This document shows, piece after piece, positions 8,933 through 16,116 of a stretch of DNA of 64,000 nucleotides. Numbering within the stretch: position 1 is the first letter of the stretch; each line of letters starts with the position of its first letter. A program made the translations under genes and the position numbers. The stretch spans positions 310,001-374,000 of the forward strand of contig NZ_SDMK01000001.1 in assembly GCF_004123295.1 (NCBI RefSeq), in the 5' to 3' direction. Source of the stretch: Silvibacterium dinghuense. Lineage in GTDB: Bacteria > Acidobacteriota > Terriglobia > Terriglobales > Acidobacteriaceae. The notes beneath the pieces are model-generated. The model saw only the letters and a program-made list of their open reading frames with translations. It did no database searches and was not told the origin of the DNA.

Positions 8933-9766
8933 CTACTGCAGGCTGTCGGAGCTGCCCGTGCGATGATGCGTCCAGTCGAAGCGTCTCCCCACAATGCCCT
9001 TCACGATGAGATGATCCGTGCTCGCAGTCGGCCCCACCCCCACGCCGAAGTTAATCTCCCAGTTCGGCGACACATTCAGATCAATCGCCGGAAAAAACTG
9101 CTGTTGCTGGTCATGCAGGGAATCGAAGCCACGCAGCGAACCATAGGACGCGTAATACTCAAGTCCACCCGTCACATACTTATTGAAGTCGTAGCTGACC
9201 TTCGCATTGGGTGAGAAACCCAGGCCCTCATTCACAGTCTGGCCATGGAAGGATCGTTCCAGCGCAGGATTCACCGCGAAGTACCAGCGACCGATCTGCT
9301 TATCCACAATCGGTCGAATTTCCCAGGTCCAGGTATCGGTCGAAAAATCGCGGCGCTGGTAGCCGACCTCCGTCGACAGACTCACGCCCACCGGCCAGTG
9401 CCAGCTGTCCGGGACACGCACACGCGGACGAATATGATCGCCGACCCACTGCCAGCCCTGCCCATCGCGCAGGCTCGTAAAGATGTAGAAACCAACCTCC
9501 GACCAGCTGTTGACACCCTGCGTGATCTCCACCGTCTCATGCTCGGCATGATTCGTGGGATAGAGGCGATCGGCGGCGAAAGGCGAGCCGGGCAGCGGCT
9601 TCGTTCCGTCCGCGGTGAAGTTGCTGTGCAGCTCGAGCATGGTAGTTTTCGGCGCCACGGTCTCCGAACCGTAGACCTGGATCTCATAGTTATCCTGTGC
9701 GTGTGCGACGCGCGCAAACAGCAGCACCGCGCAGATAGCCAGCCACCATGCACATTCATGCCACAT
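8933..9766 (-). CDS. Putative outer-membrane beta-barrel protein linked to the copper oxidase
   Basis: 277 residues from ATG ending at 9766, preceded by GAGG at six bases; the earlier TTG at 9778 is less likely. A Sec signal peptide (MWHECAWWLAICAVLLFARVAHA) leads a mature protein rich in alternating aromatic and polar residues, for example WSEVGFYIFTSL, GVSLSTEVGYQRR, RWYFAVNPALERSF and WEINFGVGVG, the pattern of transmembrane beta strands. It ends near FDWTHHRTGSSDSLQ rather than with a terminal phenylalanine. I recognise no named family with certainty. It lies nine bases before the multicopper oxidase, so it may be the outer-membrane partner in copper tolerance (inference from position and fold). 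Confidence 0.75.
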   Translation of the reverse strand: MWHECAWWLAICAVLLFARVAHAQDNYEIQVYGSETVAPKTTMLELHSNFTADGTKPLPGSPFAADRLYPTNHAEHETVEITQGVNSWSEVGFYIFTSLRDGQGWQWVGDHIRPRVRVPDSWHWPVGVSLSTEVGYQRRDFSTDTWTWEIRPIVDKQIGRWYFAVNPALERSFHGQTVNEGLGFSPNAKVSYDFNKYVTGGLEYYASYGSLRGFDSLHDQQQQFFPAIDLNVSPNWEINFGVGVGPTASTDHLIVKGIVGRRFDWTHHRTGSSDSLQ

Positions 9767-9889
9767 CCTGCGCCTCAACTTTTACTCTCCCGCATGTCTT
9801 GTTCCACTCACCCTAGCATGCGTTGCTGAAGCCGTTGTCATCTCCACCGCACTCAATCTCGACTATCCTTGAAGAGACATCTCGCTCTC
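9767..9889. promoter_or_regulatory. Divergent promoter region
   Basis: 123 bases separate the leftward barrel/oxidase unit from the rightward YkgJ gene, so both promoters must lie here or in the ends of the genes. I could not pick convincing -35/-10 pairs. Confidence 0.4.
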
Positions 9890-10522
9890 ATGCCGAACGA
9901 CACCCAACTCGTACAGATTGTCGCTGACGCATTCACCGACGCAGCACGCCGTTCCAGCTCCATGTCCGGTTCGTGGCTTCCATGCCATCTCGGATGCAAC
10001 CAGTGCTGCATCGGAGTCTTTCCTATCAGCGCACTCGATGCCCAGCGGCTACGGGATGGAATCACCGCGCTCGAGCATGACGATCCGGAGCGCGCCGCCC
10101 GTGTTCATGAGCGTGCGACACGCTCGCGCGAGCGCCTCACGCCGCATTTTCCCGGAGATCCGGAGACCGGGATCCTGCGGGAAGACGACGCAGCAAATGA
10201 AGCGTTCGAAGACTTCGCCAACGACGAACCCTGTCCCGCTCTCGACCCTGCAACTGGCGGCTGCGACCTCTATGCGGCGCGCCCCATGACCTGCCGCATC
10301 TTCGGACCGCCCGTGCGCTCGGCCGAAGGCATCGGCGTCTGCGAGCTCTGCTTTGTTGGCGCCCCGCAGGAGGATATTCTTGCCGCCGAGCTCGACACCA
10401 GCTGGTCACCGCTTGAGGACGAGCTGAATGCACAGGCCGAGCTGGACAGCGGGCAGCATGGATCGACGCTGGTTGCGTTCGTCCTCGCACCCCGGTCGCA
10501 TAATTCTTCTTCCTCTCTGTAA
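9890..10522 (+). CDS. YkgJ-family cysteine cluster protein
   Basis: 210-residue cytoplasmic protein with the cysteine pattern of the YkgJ / zinc-iron chelating family: CHLGCNQCC near residue 30, then CPAL, CDLYAARPMTCRIFGPP and CELCF in the second half. Eight or so cysteines in this order are thought to bind a metal or iron-sulfur cluster; the biochemical role is not established. I prefer ATG 9890 to the TTG at 9869. It lies directly upstream of the bufferin precursor gene, and its stop codon overlaps a possible ECF sigma promoter element, so it is probably not in the same transcript. Members of this family often occur near metal-handling genes. Confidence 0.85.
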   Translation: MPNDTQLVQIVADAFTDAARRSSSMSGSWLPCHLGCNQCCIGVFPISALDAQRLRDGITALEHDDPERAARVHERATRSRERLTPHFPGDPETGILREDDAANEAFEDFANDEPCPALDPATGGCDLYAARPMTCRIFGPPVRSAEGIGVCELCFVGAPQEDILAAELDTSWSPLEDELNAQAELDSGQHGSTLVAFVLAPRSHNSSSSL

Positions 10523-10545
10523 CCTTATCCGGCTGCCGTAGTCCC
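10519..10545 (+). promoter_or_regulatory. Candidate ECF-sigma promoter for the bufferin operon
   Basis: GTAACC at 10519-10524, overlapping the preceding stop codon, matches the -35 element GTAACC I recall for the Caulobacter SigF regulon, which includes bufferin operons. Sixteen bases later the sequence is GTCC, preceded by CGTA, so the -10 is not the CGAA of that consensus. It lies about 90 bases before the precursor start. Assignment is by analogy. Confidence 0.4.
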
Positions 10546-10612
10546 ATGCGGTAGACGGCTTCCCGCCGGCGCATCCGCGCCAGGTCACGAGCCGTATAAG
10601 GAGAAATGACCG

Positions 10613-10903
10613 ATGAAGCACTCAATGAAGAACGCCCTGGTGGCCGCTGCGGTTTCCGGCATGTTGAGCGGCGCTGCCGCACTGCACGCAGCCACGCCGC
10701 AGAGCGCCAACCCCGTGCTGAAGGCGGGCAAGGCATCGTACAGCACCGTCAACATGGACAAGACTGCCAAGCACGCCTGTAAAGGCAAGAACGACTGCAA
10801 GGGTCAGGGTGGCTGCAAGTCCAGCGACAACGGCTGCAAGGGCAAAAACAGCTGCAAGGGCAAGGGTGGCTGCGCAACCGACGGCTCCAAGAAGCCTTCC
10901 TAA
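10613..10903 (+). CDS. bufA: Bufferin-type (BufA2-like) RiPP precursor peptide
   Basis: 96-residue precursor of a ribosomally made, modified metal-binding peptide. AAGGAG lies nine bases before the ATG. A Sec signal peptide (about residues 1-26, ending ALHA) is followed by a lysine- and glycine-rich segment with exactly six cysteines at 56, 62, 68, 75, 81 and 87. They form two copies of a 19-residue unit with core CKGKNxCKGxGGC, the pattern of BufA2 bufferins. In known systems a DUF692 enzyme converts such cysteines to thiooxazole-type heterocycles and the exported product binds copper. The next genes encode that enzyme and its partner. Chemistry and metal are inferred from family knowledge. 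Confidence 0.92.
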   Translation: MKHSMKNALVAAAVSGMLSGAAALHAATPQSANPVLKAGKASYSTVNMDKTAKHACKGKNDCKGQGGCKSSDNGCKGKNSCKGKGGCATDGSKKPS

Positions 10904-10923
10904 CTCCACCGACCAGCTACTTC

Positions 10924-10950
10924 GCGGGCCGGACATGATCTCCGGCCCGT
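10924..10950 (+). terminator. Hairpin between bufferin precursor and enzyme genes
   Basis: CGGGCCGGA (10925-10933) and TCCGGCCCG (10941-10949) are a perfect nine-base-pair stem with a seven-base loop, and a G-U pair could extend it. There is no U tract. It sits 24 bases before the next start codon and could act as a partial terminator or protect the upstream mRNA end. Confidence 0.6.
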
Positions 10951-10973
10951 ACGCTACCCCACCGGAGTTCCCT

Positions 10974-11867
10974 ATGGCTGCAAATCGCTTCAACGGATAT
11001 ACCGATTACGGAGTCGGCATCGGGCTGCGCGTCCCGCACTACAATCACATCCTCACGCGCAAACCTGGCGTCGACTGGTTCGAGATCATCTCGGAGAACT
11101 ACATGGTCGACGGCGGACGCCCGCTGGAAGTTCTCGATCGCATCCTCGATCAGTACAAGGTCGTCCAGCACGGCGTCTCCATGTACTTCGGCTCGGTCAC
11201 CGAGCCGGACCCTGAGCACCTGAAGCGGCTCAAGACACTGGTGCGCCGCACGAAGACGCCGTGGCTCAGCGATCATCTCTGCTGGGGCTCAGTGGATGGC
11301 CGTTACACGCACGATCTGCTGCCGATGCCCTACACCTGGGAGGCCGTGCGCCATACCGCCGAGCGCATCCGGAATGTTCAGGACTATCTTGAAATCCCGG
11401 TCGTCGTCGAAAACGTTTCGAGCTATGCCGAATATCACATCTCTGAGATGACCGAGTGGGAGTTTCTCAATGAAGTTGTTGAGCGAGCGGACTGCGGCAT
11501 CCTGCTCGACGTGAATAACATCTACGTCTCCTCGCAGAACCACAGCTTCGATCCGTTTACCTACGTAAATGCGGTGCCTGCCGAGCGCATTGCGCAGATC
11601 CACATCGCCGGCCATTCGAAGTTCGAGAAGTACATCCTCGACACGCATGACCACCCCGTGCTTGACCCGGTGTGGGATCTCTATGCGCGCACCATCGAGC
11701 GCGCCGGCCCCACAGCCACGCTGCTCGAATGGGATGACAACATTCCCAGCTTCGACGAAGTGCATGCAGAAGCGCTCAAGGCCAATCGTTATCTGCAGTC
11801 CGCGGCCTCGGCATCTCACACCGTCATTGAAGAGCCGGAGCTTGCAGGGAAAGCAGGCGCACGATGA
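10974..11867 (+). CDS. bufB: DUF692 multinuclear iron oxidase (bufferin-modifying enzyme)
   Basis: 297-residue TIM-barrel enzyme of the MNIO family (MbnB/BufB/HvfB type), predicted to use two or three iron ions and oxygen to modify precursor cysteines. The start is ATG 10974, with CGGAG six bases upstream; an ATG at 10935 lies inside the hairpin loop and is unlikely. Likely iron or active-site residues are visible in order: H66 (HGVS), D100 and H101 (SDHLCW), E146 and N147 (VVENVSSY), D179 and N181-N182 (LLDVNNIY), H210 and H214 (IHIAGH), D223/H225 (DTHDH), E252 (LLEWDDNIP). It overlaps the next gene by ATGA. Family membership is clear; the product structure is inferred. Confidence 0.95.
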   Translation: MAANRFNGYTDYGVGIGLRVPHYNHILTRKPGVDWFEIISENYMVDGGRPLEVLDRILDQYKVVQHGVSMYFGSVTEPDPEHLKRLKTLVRRTKTPWLSDHLCWGSVDGRYTHDLLPMPYTWEAVRHTAERIRNVQDYLEIPVVVENVSSYAEYHISEMTEWEFLNEVVERADCGILLDVNNIYVSSQNHSFDPFTYVNAVPAERIAQIHIAGHSKFEKYILDTHDHPVLDPVWDLYARTIERAGPTATLLEWDDNIPSFDEVHAEALKANRYLQSAASASHTVIEEPELAGKAGAR

Positions 11868-12820
11868 GCCACATCGCAATCTCAGCGCCCACACTTGAAC
11901 AGCTACAGCGCCGCGTCGCCGCAGCCATCATGCACCCGCTCACCGGCAGCGAGGCGATGCCGCGCATGCGCCATGACGGCACATCGAACCGCGCCGAAGC
12001 CGAATCCCTGATTCGCCCCAATGACCGCCTCACCGCATTCGAGCGCCTCGAGATCTACAACCGCCAGTACTGGTTCCGCCTCTATTCGTCCTTTGAAGAA
12101 GACTTCCCGGGGCTCAAGGCCATCCTTGGCGCGAAACCCTTCGACCGCCTCATGCGCAATTACCTCACCGCATGCCCGTCGCGCTCTTTTTCTCTCCGTA
12201 ACCTCGGCTCCGCGTTGGAAGGCTGGCTCGAAGCGCACCCCGAATTCCTGGGGCCGCGCCGCGATCTCGCCATGGATATGGCGCGGCTCGAATGGGCGCA
12301 CATCGAAGCGTTCGATTCCGCACACCTGCCACTGCTCGATCCCGACGAACTCGCAGCCATGGACGCGGATTCCGTGCTCCGCCTGCAGCCGCATCTCCAC
12401 GTGCTCGCGCTGCGCTATCCGGTCGAAGATCTGCTGATTGCACTGCGCAGCGAAGCGGGCAGCCAGGACGCGGCGAGCAACAGCGCCAGCGTTGCCCGGC
12501 GCAGCAGGCGCGTTCGCCGTGTCGCATCGCTTGCGCCTGAGGCCATCCATCTGGCTGTTCATCGCCATGAAAATTCCGTTTACTACAAGCGCCTCGACGC
12601 CGAAGAGTTTCATTTGCTTGCCGCACTGATTGCCGGCAACTCCCTCGGCGAAGCCATCCATGCCGCCTTCGCTGGCAGCAATCTCCCCGAAGCGGATCAG
12701 AGCACGATCTTGCAGCAGTCCTTTGCCTCCTGGATGGCAATGGGCTGGTTCGCCGCACATTTGACTACAAGCCCTGCCATTACAGATCCAGCTATCACAA
12801 ATTCAGGAGAATCCCGATGA
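11864..12820 (+). CDS. bufC: DUF2063 partner protein of the bufferin enzyme
   Basis: 318-residue protein with the N-terminal DUF2063 domain (wrongly called DNA-binding in some databases), recognised from LTAFERLEIYNRQYWFRLYSSF, EEDFPGLKAILG, FDRLMRNYL and SRSFSLRNLGSALEGWL. In bufferin and HvfABC systems this protein binds the precursor and presents it to the DUF692 enzyme. The C-terminal half (about 170-318) is less conserved and has a basic stretch ARRSRRVRRVASL around residue 210 and an HLLAAL helix near the end. ATGA overlaps at both ends couple it to bufB and the DoxX gene. It carries no signal peptide, so modification should happen in the cytoplasm. Confidence 0.93.
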   Translation: MSHIAISAPTLEQLQRRVAAAIMHPLTGSEAMPRMRHDGTSNRAEAESLIRPNDRLTAFERLEIYNRQYWFRLYSSFEEDFPGLKAILGAKPFDRLMRNYLTACPSRSFSLRNLGSALEGWLEAHPEFLGPRRDLAMDMARLEWAHIEAFDSAHLPLLDPDELAAMDADSVLRLQPHLHVLALRYPVEDLLIALRSEAGSQDAASNSASVARRSRRVRRVASLAPEAIHLAVHRHENSVYYKRLDAEEFHLLAALIAGNSLGEAIHAAFAGSNLPEADQSTILQQSFASWMAMGWFAAHLTTSPAITDPAITNSGESR

Positions 12821-13323
12821 CCGCGATCGTCTCTCCAGCCGTGCCCCGCTCCGGCATGGCGCAGCTCTATGTCCACTTCTGCCGTCTGGTCTCGCGGCTC
12901 CAGTCGCCGCTGCTGCTCGCCATCCGGCTCTACTGGGGATGGCAGTTCGCGCAGACCGGCTGGGGCAAGCTGCACAACCTTGCACATGTGAAGGATTTCT
13001 TTACCTCCCTTGGCATTCCCGCGCCCGGCCTCATGGCTCCGGCCATCTCGGTGCTGGAGTTTGCCGGTGGCATTCTACTCATGCTCGGGCTCGGCAGCCG
13101 GCTCATCGCATTGCTACTCAGTGCGAACATGTTTGTCGCCTATCTCACTGCCGACCGTGAGGCGCTCACCTCCGTCTTCAGCGACCCCGGCAAGTTCTAC
13201 ATCGCCGATCCTTTCACCTTCCTCTTTGCTTCCCTGCTTGTGCTCGTCTTCGGGTCCGGGTTCTTTGCGCTCGATACGTTCATTGGCAAATACATGGCGC
13301 GCCGAGGCACAATGGAGGAATGA
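12817..13323 (+). CDS. DoxX-family membrane protein of the bufferin operon
   Basis: 168 residues with four hydrophobic segments, typical of DoxX: LLLAIRLYWGWQFAQTGWGKL, the LGIPAPGLMAPAISVLEFAGG segment, LLMLGLGSRLIALLLSANMF and FTFLFASLLVLVFGSGFFALD. The early arginine-tryptophan-glutamine region is the usual DoxX signature. DoxX proteins accompany many bufferin/Hvf clusters (HvfX) but their role is unsettled; ideas include redox support at the membrane or handling of the modified peptide. Overlaps of ATGA with bufC before and the sigma gene after show it is made from the same message. Confidence 0.9.
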   Translation: MTAIVSPAVPRSGMAQLYVHFCRLVSRLQSPLLLAIRLYWGWQFAQTGWGKLHNLAHVKDFFTSLGIPAPGLMAPAISVLEFAGGILLMLGLGSRLIALLLSANMFVAYLTADREALTSVFSDPGKFYIADPFTFLFASLLVLVFGSGFFALDTFIGKYMARRGTMEE

Positions 13324-13988
13324 CCGCTTCCGGCCCCATCGGCGCCGCGCCGGGCCTCTCCACTGAGGCCGCGCTGATTACCGCCGTGCTGGCCGGAGAG
13401 CGGGACAAGTTCCATCTCCTCATCCTTCCCTATGAAGCGCAGCTTTACCGCACAGCTTTTGCACTCGTAAAGAACACCCAAGAGGCCGAAGACGTGGTGC
13501 AGGACGCGGTGCTCAAGGCCTATCGCCGCCTGGCCAGTTTCCGCGGTGATGCGAAATTCAGCACCTGGCTGATCGCCATTACCCTGAACGAAGCACGTAG
13601 CCGCCTGCGCCGTGAGAACCGCGTCCCCACCGACTCGCTCGACGAAAGGCGGGAGGATCAGGGCGACTTTACGCCCGCTGCACTTACTGACTGGCGCGAG
13701 GTGCCGCAGGCCGCGCTCGAGCGGCAGGAGATCCGCTCCCTCATCGAGTGTGCACTCGCCGAACTGCCCGAGAGCTACCGCGAGATCATCATCCTGCGGG
13801 ATGTCGAAGAGCTCAGTGTGAATGAAACCGCCGAGCTGCTGGGCATCTCCGTTGCGCTGGTGAAGGTACGCCTGCATCGGGCGCGCATGATGCTGCAGAA
13901 GATACTCGCGCCGCAGCTCAGCCGCACCGCAAACAATGTGCTCCAATCCGGCAAACGCTCCTGGCTGGGGAGGTTCTCATGGCTATGA
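13320..13988 (+). CDS. ECF sigma factor
   Basis: 222-residue extracytoplasmic-function sigma factor with only regions 2 and 4. Region 2 (about 25-95) includes AFALVKNTQEAEDVVQDAVLKAYRR and FRGDAKFSTWLIAITLN; region 4 (about 130-190) includes LPESYREIIILRDVEELSVNETAELL followed by VALVKVRLHRARMML, the DNA-reading helix. It starts by an ATGA overlap with the DoxX gene and overlaps the anti-sigma gene. Being at the end of the bufferin operon it very likely activates that operon, giving positive feedback once released (inference; such pairing is known for other bufferin loci). Confidence 0.94.
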   Translation: MTASGPIGAAPGLSTEAALITAVLAGERDKFHLLILPYEAQLYRTAFALVKNTQEAEDVVQDAVLKAYRRLASFRGDAKFSTWLIAITLNEARSRLRRENRVPTDSLDERREDQGDFTPAALTDWREVPQAALERQEIRSLIECALAELPESYREIIILRDVEELSVNETAELLGISVALVKVRLHRARMMLQKILAPQLSRTANNVLQSGKRSWLGRFSWL

Positions 13989-14233
13989 ACTGCCGCCACG
14001 TCTGGGACCACATCTCCGGATACATCGACGGCACGCTTTCCGCCGAAGTGCGTCTCGAGGTCGAGCGCCATCTCGCCCATTGCGAAATCTGCTCGGCGAT
14101 CCTCGACTCGACGCGGAACATTATCATTCTCGTGGCCGACGATCGTGTCTTCGAGCTGCCTGTCGATTTCAGCAAACGGCTGCATGCCCGGCTCGACAAG
14201 GTTCTGAGCGAGGAGCCGCCGGAACCAGCCTGA
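13979..14233 (+). CDS. Zinc-finger anti-sigma factor (cytoplasmic)
   Basis: 84-residue protein with the zf-HC2/ZAS fold: NCRHVWDHISGYIDGTLS at the start and VERHLAHCEICSAIL, giving the H-x3-C-x2-C zinc site. Such domains hold the partner sigma factor inactive and often release it when thiols are oxidised or metal displaces zinc. There is no membrane segment, so sensing is cytoplasmic. GGGGAGG lies five bases before ATG 13979; ATG 13985, which overlaps the sigma stop as ATGA, is an alternative start that removes two residues. It directly follows the ECF sigma gene, its expected partner. Confidence 0.9.
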   Translation: MAMNCRHVWDHISGYIDGTLSAEVRLEVERHLAHCEICSAILDSTRNIIILVADDRVFELPVDFSKRLHARLDKVLSEEPPEPA

Positions 14234-14246
14234 CGCGAGCTACACC

Positions 14247-14672
14247 CTAGTGAAGATGCGGATGGTGCATCATGGAGTGCGTCCACCATTCCAGAGCCAG
14301 CAGGACCAGCGTCACAATCGCCAGCGCAAACTGCCATCGCTCCGAACGCCGCTCCTTCGCCGTAAGCGGCTGGATACGCCATTGAGCCGCCGGACGCTGG
14401 CGCAGCCGGCGCACCCGCCACAGCACGTAAAGATTCACCAGCGCACCAGCCAATGCCAGCAGCATCATCGGAATCCGGATCGCATCCTGATGCCAGCCGC
14501 GCGCCGGAGCATCGGTTCCTGCAGCCACAGCCAGCGCTCCCAGGCCAATGAGAACGCGCACACCGCTGATGGTGAGTACCGCGGTGCACAGACTCTGCAG
14601 CAGGGCGAAAACGAAGCTCGACCAGTTAATCCAGCGGGTTCTGGCAGACAGGATAGGGTTTTCGGCAGCCAT
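14247..14672 (-). CDS. Four-helix membrane protein with histidine-rich C-terminus
   Basis: 141 residues from ATG ending at 14672, which has TAGGA eight bases upstream; longer starts to 14744 have none. Four hydrophobic segments are visible: WSSFVFALLQSLCTAVLTI, VLIGLGALAVAAG, MMLLALAGALVNLYVLW and WQFALAIVTLVLLALEWW. The tail ends HSMMHHPHLH, five histidines and two methionines in ten residues, a plausible metal-binding tip. I do not recognise a named family. It points towards the bufferin operon, ending 13 bases after the anti-sigma gene. A role in metal handling is only suggested by the tail and the location. Confidence 0.65.
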   Translation of the reverse strand: MAAENPILSARTRWINWSSFVFALLQSLCTAVLTISGVRVLIGLGALAVAAGTDAPARGWHQDAIRIPMMLLALAGALVNLYVLWRVRRLRQRPAAQWRIQPLTAKERRSERWQFALAIVTLVLLALEWWTHSMMHHPHLH

Positions 14673-14859
14673 CGCACTCATCCTACCAGCGTAGCCATGC
14701 AATTGTTTATAGCGCCCATAAACGAAGAACTCCTGCCTGCACATCCTGCTTGTCCCTGAAGCTGGACGGGACTAGATTGAGCTATGGCTCACGCACATCC
14801 CTCTTGCCGCCGTTGTCCTGGGCCCGCGCACACATCTCGCCACCAGCAAGGAGCCCGCT

Positions 14860-16050
14860 ATGGCTGTTGACGCATCCGCACTCTCCCGCCGTACATTCTT
14901 TCGGCTCGCCGCCACCGCTTCCGCACTCGCCGCAGTCCCCATCCTCACCGAGCCGCATCTCGCACAGGCGCAGCGCCGCCGTTTCCACATGGAGGCCTAT
15001 CCCGCCGGCGCCATCCGCATCGATGCCAATGAAAATCCACTCGGTCCCTGCGCCGCGGCCTGTACTTCCATCTCCAGTATGATCGCTGAAGGTGGACGCT
15101 ACGACACCGATCTCACCTTCAAGCTGGCCGAGACCTTCGCCGCCATGGAAGGCCTCAAGTCCGAATACGTGATGCCCTATGCGGGTTCGAGCGAGCCGCT
15201 CCACTACACGGTGCTCGCCTTTACCTCACCGGAGAAACCCTTCGTCACCGCCGATCCTGGTTATGAAGCCGGCATGCGCGCAGCAGACCTCAAGGGTGCG
15301 AAAGTCATCAAGGTTCCACTCACCGCCACGCACGCGCACGACGTCAAGGCCATGGTCGCTGCCGATCCCAATGCTGGCGTCATTTACATCTGCAATCCGA
15401 ACAACCCTACCGGTACAACCACTCCTCACGAAGACATCGCATACGCGCTGGCGAACAAGCCCAAAGGCTCGATCCTGCTCATAGACGAAGCCTACATCCA
15501 CTTCTCCGACACGACATCGTCGCTCGATCTGGTCAAAGCGGACAAAGACGTGATCGTGCTGCGAACTTTCTCGAAGATTTACGGCATGGCCGGTATCCGC
15601 TGCGGCTTTGCCATCGGCCGCCCGGACCTGCTCGAAAAGCTGCAGTACTTCGGCATGAATGCCATGCCCATCACCGCGGTCGCCGCGGCCACAGCCAGCC
15701 TGCAGGATAAGGACGTCGTCCCACAGCGCAAGAAGCTCAACGCCGAAATTCGCTCGGAAACCTTCGAGTGGCTTACCGCGAACAATGTGACCTTCATTCC
15801 ATCGGAGAGCAACTGCTTCATGATGGACACTCGCCGCCCGGGCAGAGACGTGATGACCGCCATGGCGAAGCAGGATGTCTTCATCGGCCGCGTGTGGCCG
15901 GTGATGCCCACCTGGGTTCGCATCACCGTCGGCACCCGCGCCGAGATGGCGAAGTTCCAGTCTGCCTATAAGCAGGTGATGAACGCCAGCAATGCCGAGC
16001 TTGCTCTGCCAGCGCTCGATCGCAGCCATCGCTTCAGCGTCCTGTCGTAG
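14860..16050 (+). CDS. Tat-exported HisC-like PLP aminotransferase
   Basis: 396-residue class I/II aminotransferase resembling histidinol-phosphate aminotransferase: IDANENPLGP near residue 50, GRYDTDLTFKLAE, YICNPNNPTGT, LLIDEAYIHF and the PLP lysine in RTFSKIYGMAGIR (about K239), with an arginine in WVRITVGT near the end. Unlike HisC it carries SRRTFFRLAATASALAAVPIL, a twin-arginine signal, which explains its extra 30-40 residues. A folded, PLP-loaded enzyme would thus be exported. AAGGAG lies six bases before the ATG. Substrate is unknown; the neighbouring exported RidA and amine oxidase suggest periplasmic amino-acid chemistry rather than histidine synthesis. Confidence 0.92.
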   Translation: MAVDASALSRRTFFRLAATASALAAVPILTEPHLAQAQRRRFHMEAYPAGAIRIDANENPLGPCAAACTSISSMIAEGGRYDTDLTFKLAETFAAMEGLKSEYVMPYAGSSEPLHYTVLAFTSPEKPFVTADPGYEAGMRAADLKGAKVIKVPLTATHAHDVKAMVAADPNAGVIYICNPNNPTGTTTPHEDIAYALANKPKGSILLIDEAYIHFSDTTSSLDLVKADKDVIVLRTFSKIYGMAGIRCGFAIGRPDLLEKLQYFGMNAMPITAVAAATASLQDKDVVPQRKKLNAEIRSETFEWLTANNVTFIPSESNCFMMDTRRPGRDVMTAMAKQDVFIGRVWPVMPTWVRITVGTRAEMAKFQSAYKQVMNASNAELALPALDRSHRFSVLS

Positions 16051-16068
16051 TCTCTGATCACGATGCAC

Positions 16069-16100
16069 AAAAAAAGCCCCGGCCAGAGCCGGGGCTTTTT
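16069..16100. terminator. Bidirectional rho-independent terminator
   Basis: GCCCCGGC (16076-16083) pairs with GCCGGGGC (16088-16095) around the loop CAGA, with seven A before and five T after. It serves both the rightward aminotransferase gene and the leftward RidA gene. Confidence 0.93.
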
Positions 16101-16116
16101 CATTTGCCGGCACTCG

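Noticed and set aside
11864-12820. Reading the DUF2063 protein as a DNA-binding regulator of the bufferin operon
   Set aside because: That name is historical; in related systems the domain binds the precursor, and the operon already has a sigma/anti-sigma pair.
14860-16050. Histidine biosynthesis gene hisC
   Set aside because: The Tat signal and absence of other his genes argue against a role in histidine synthesis.
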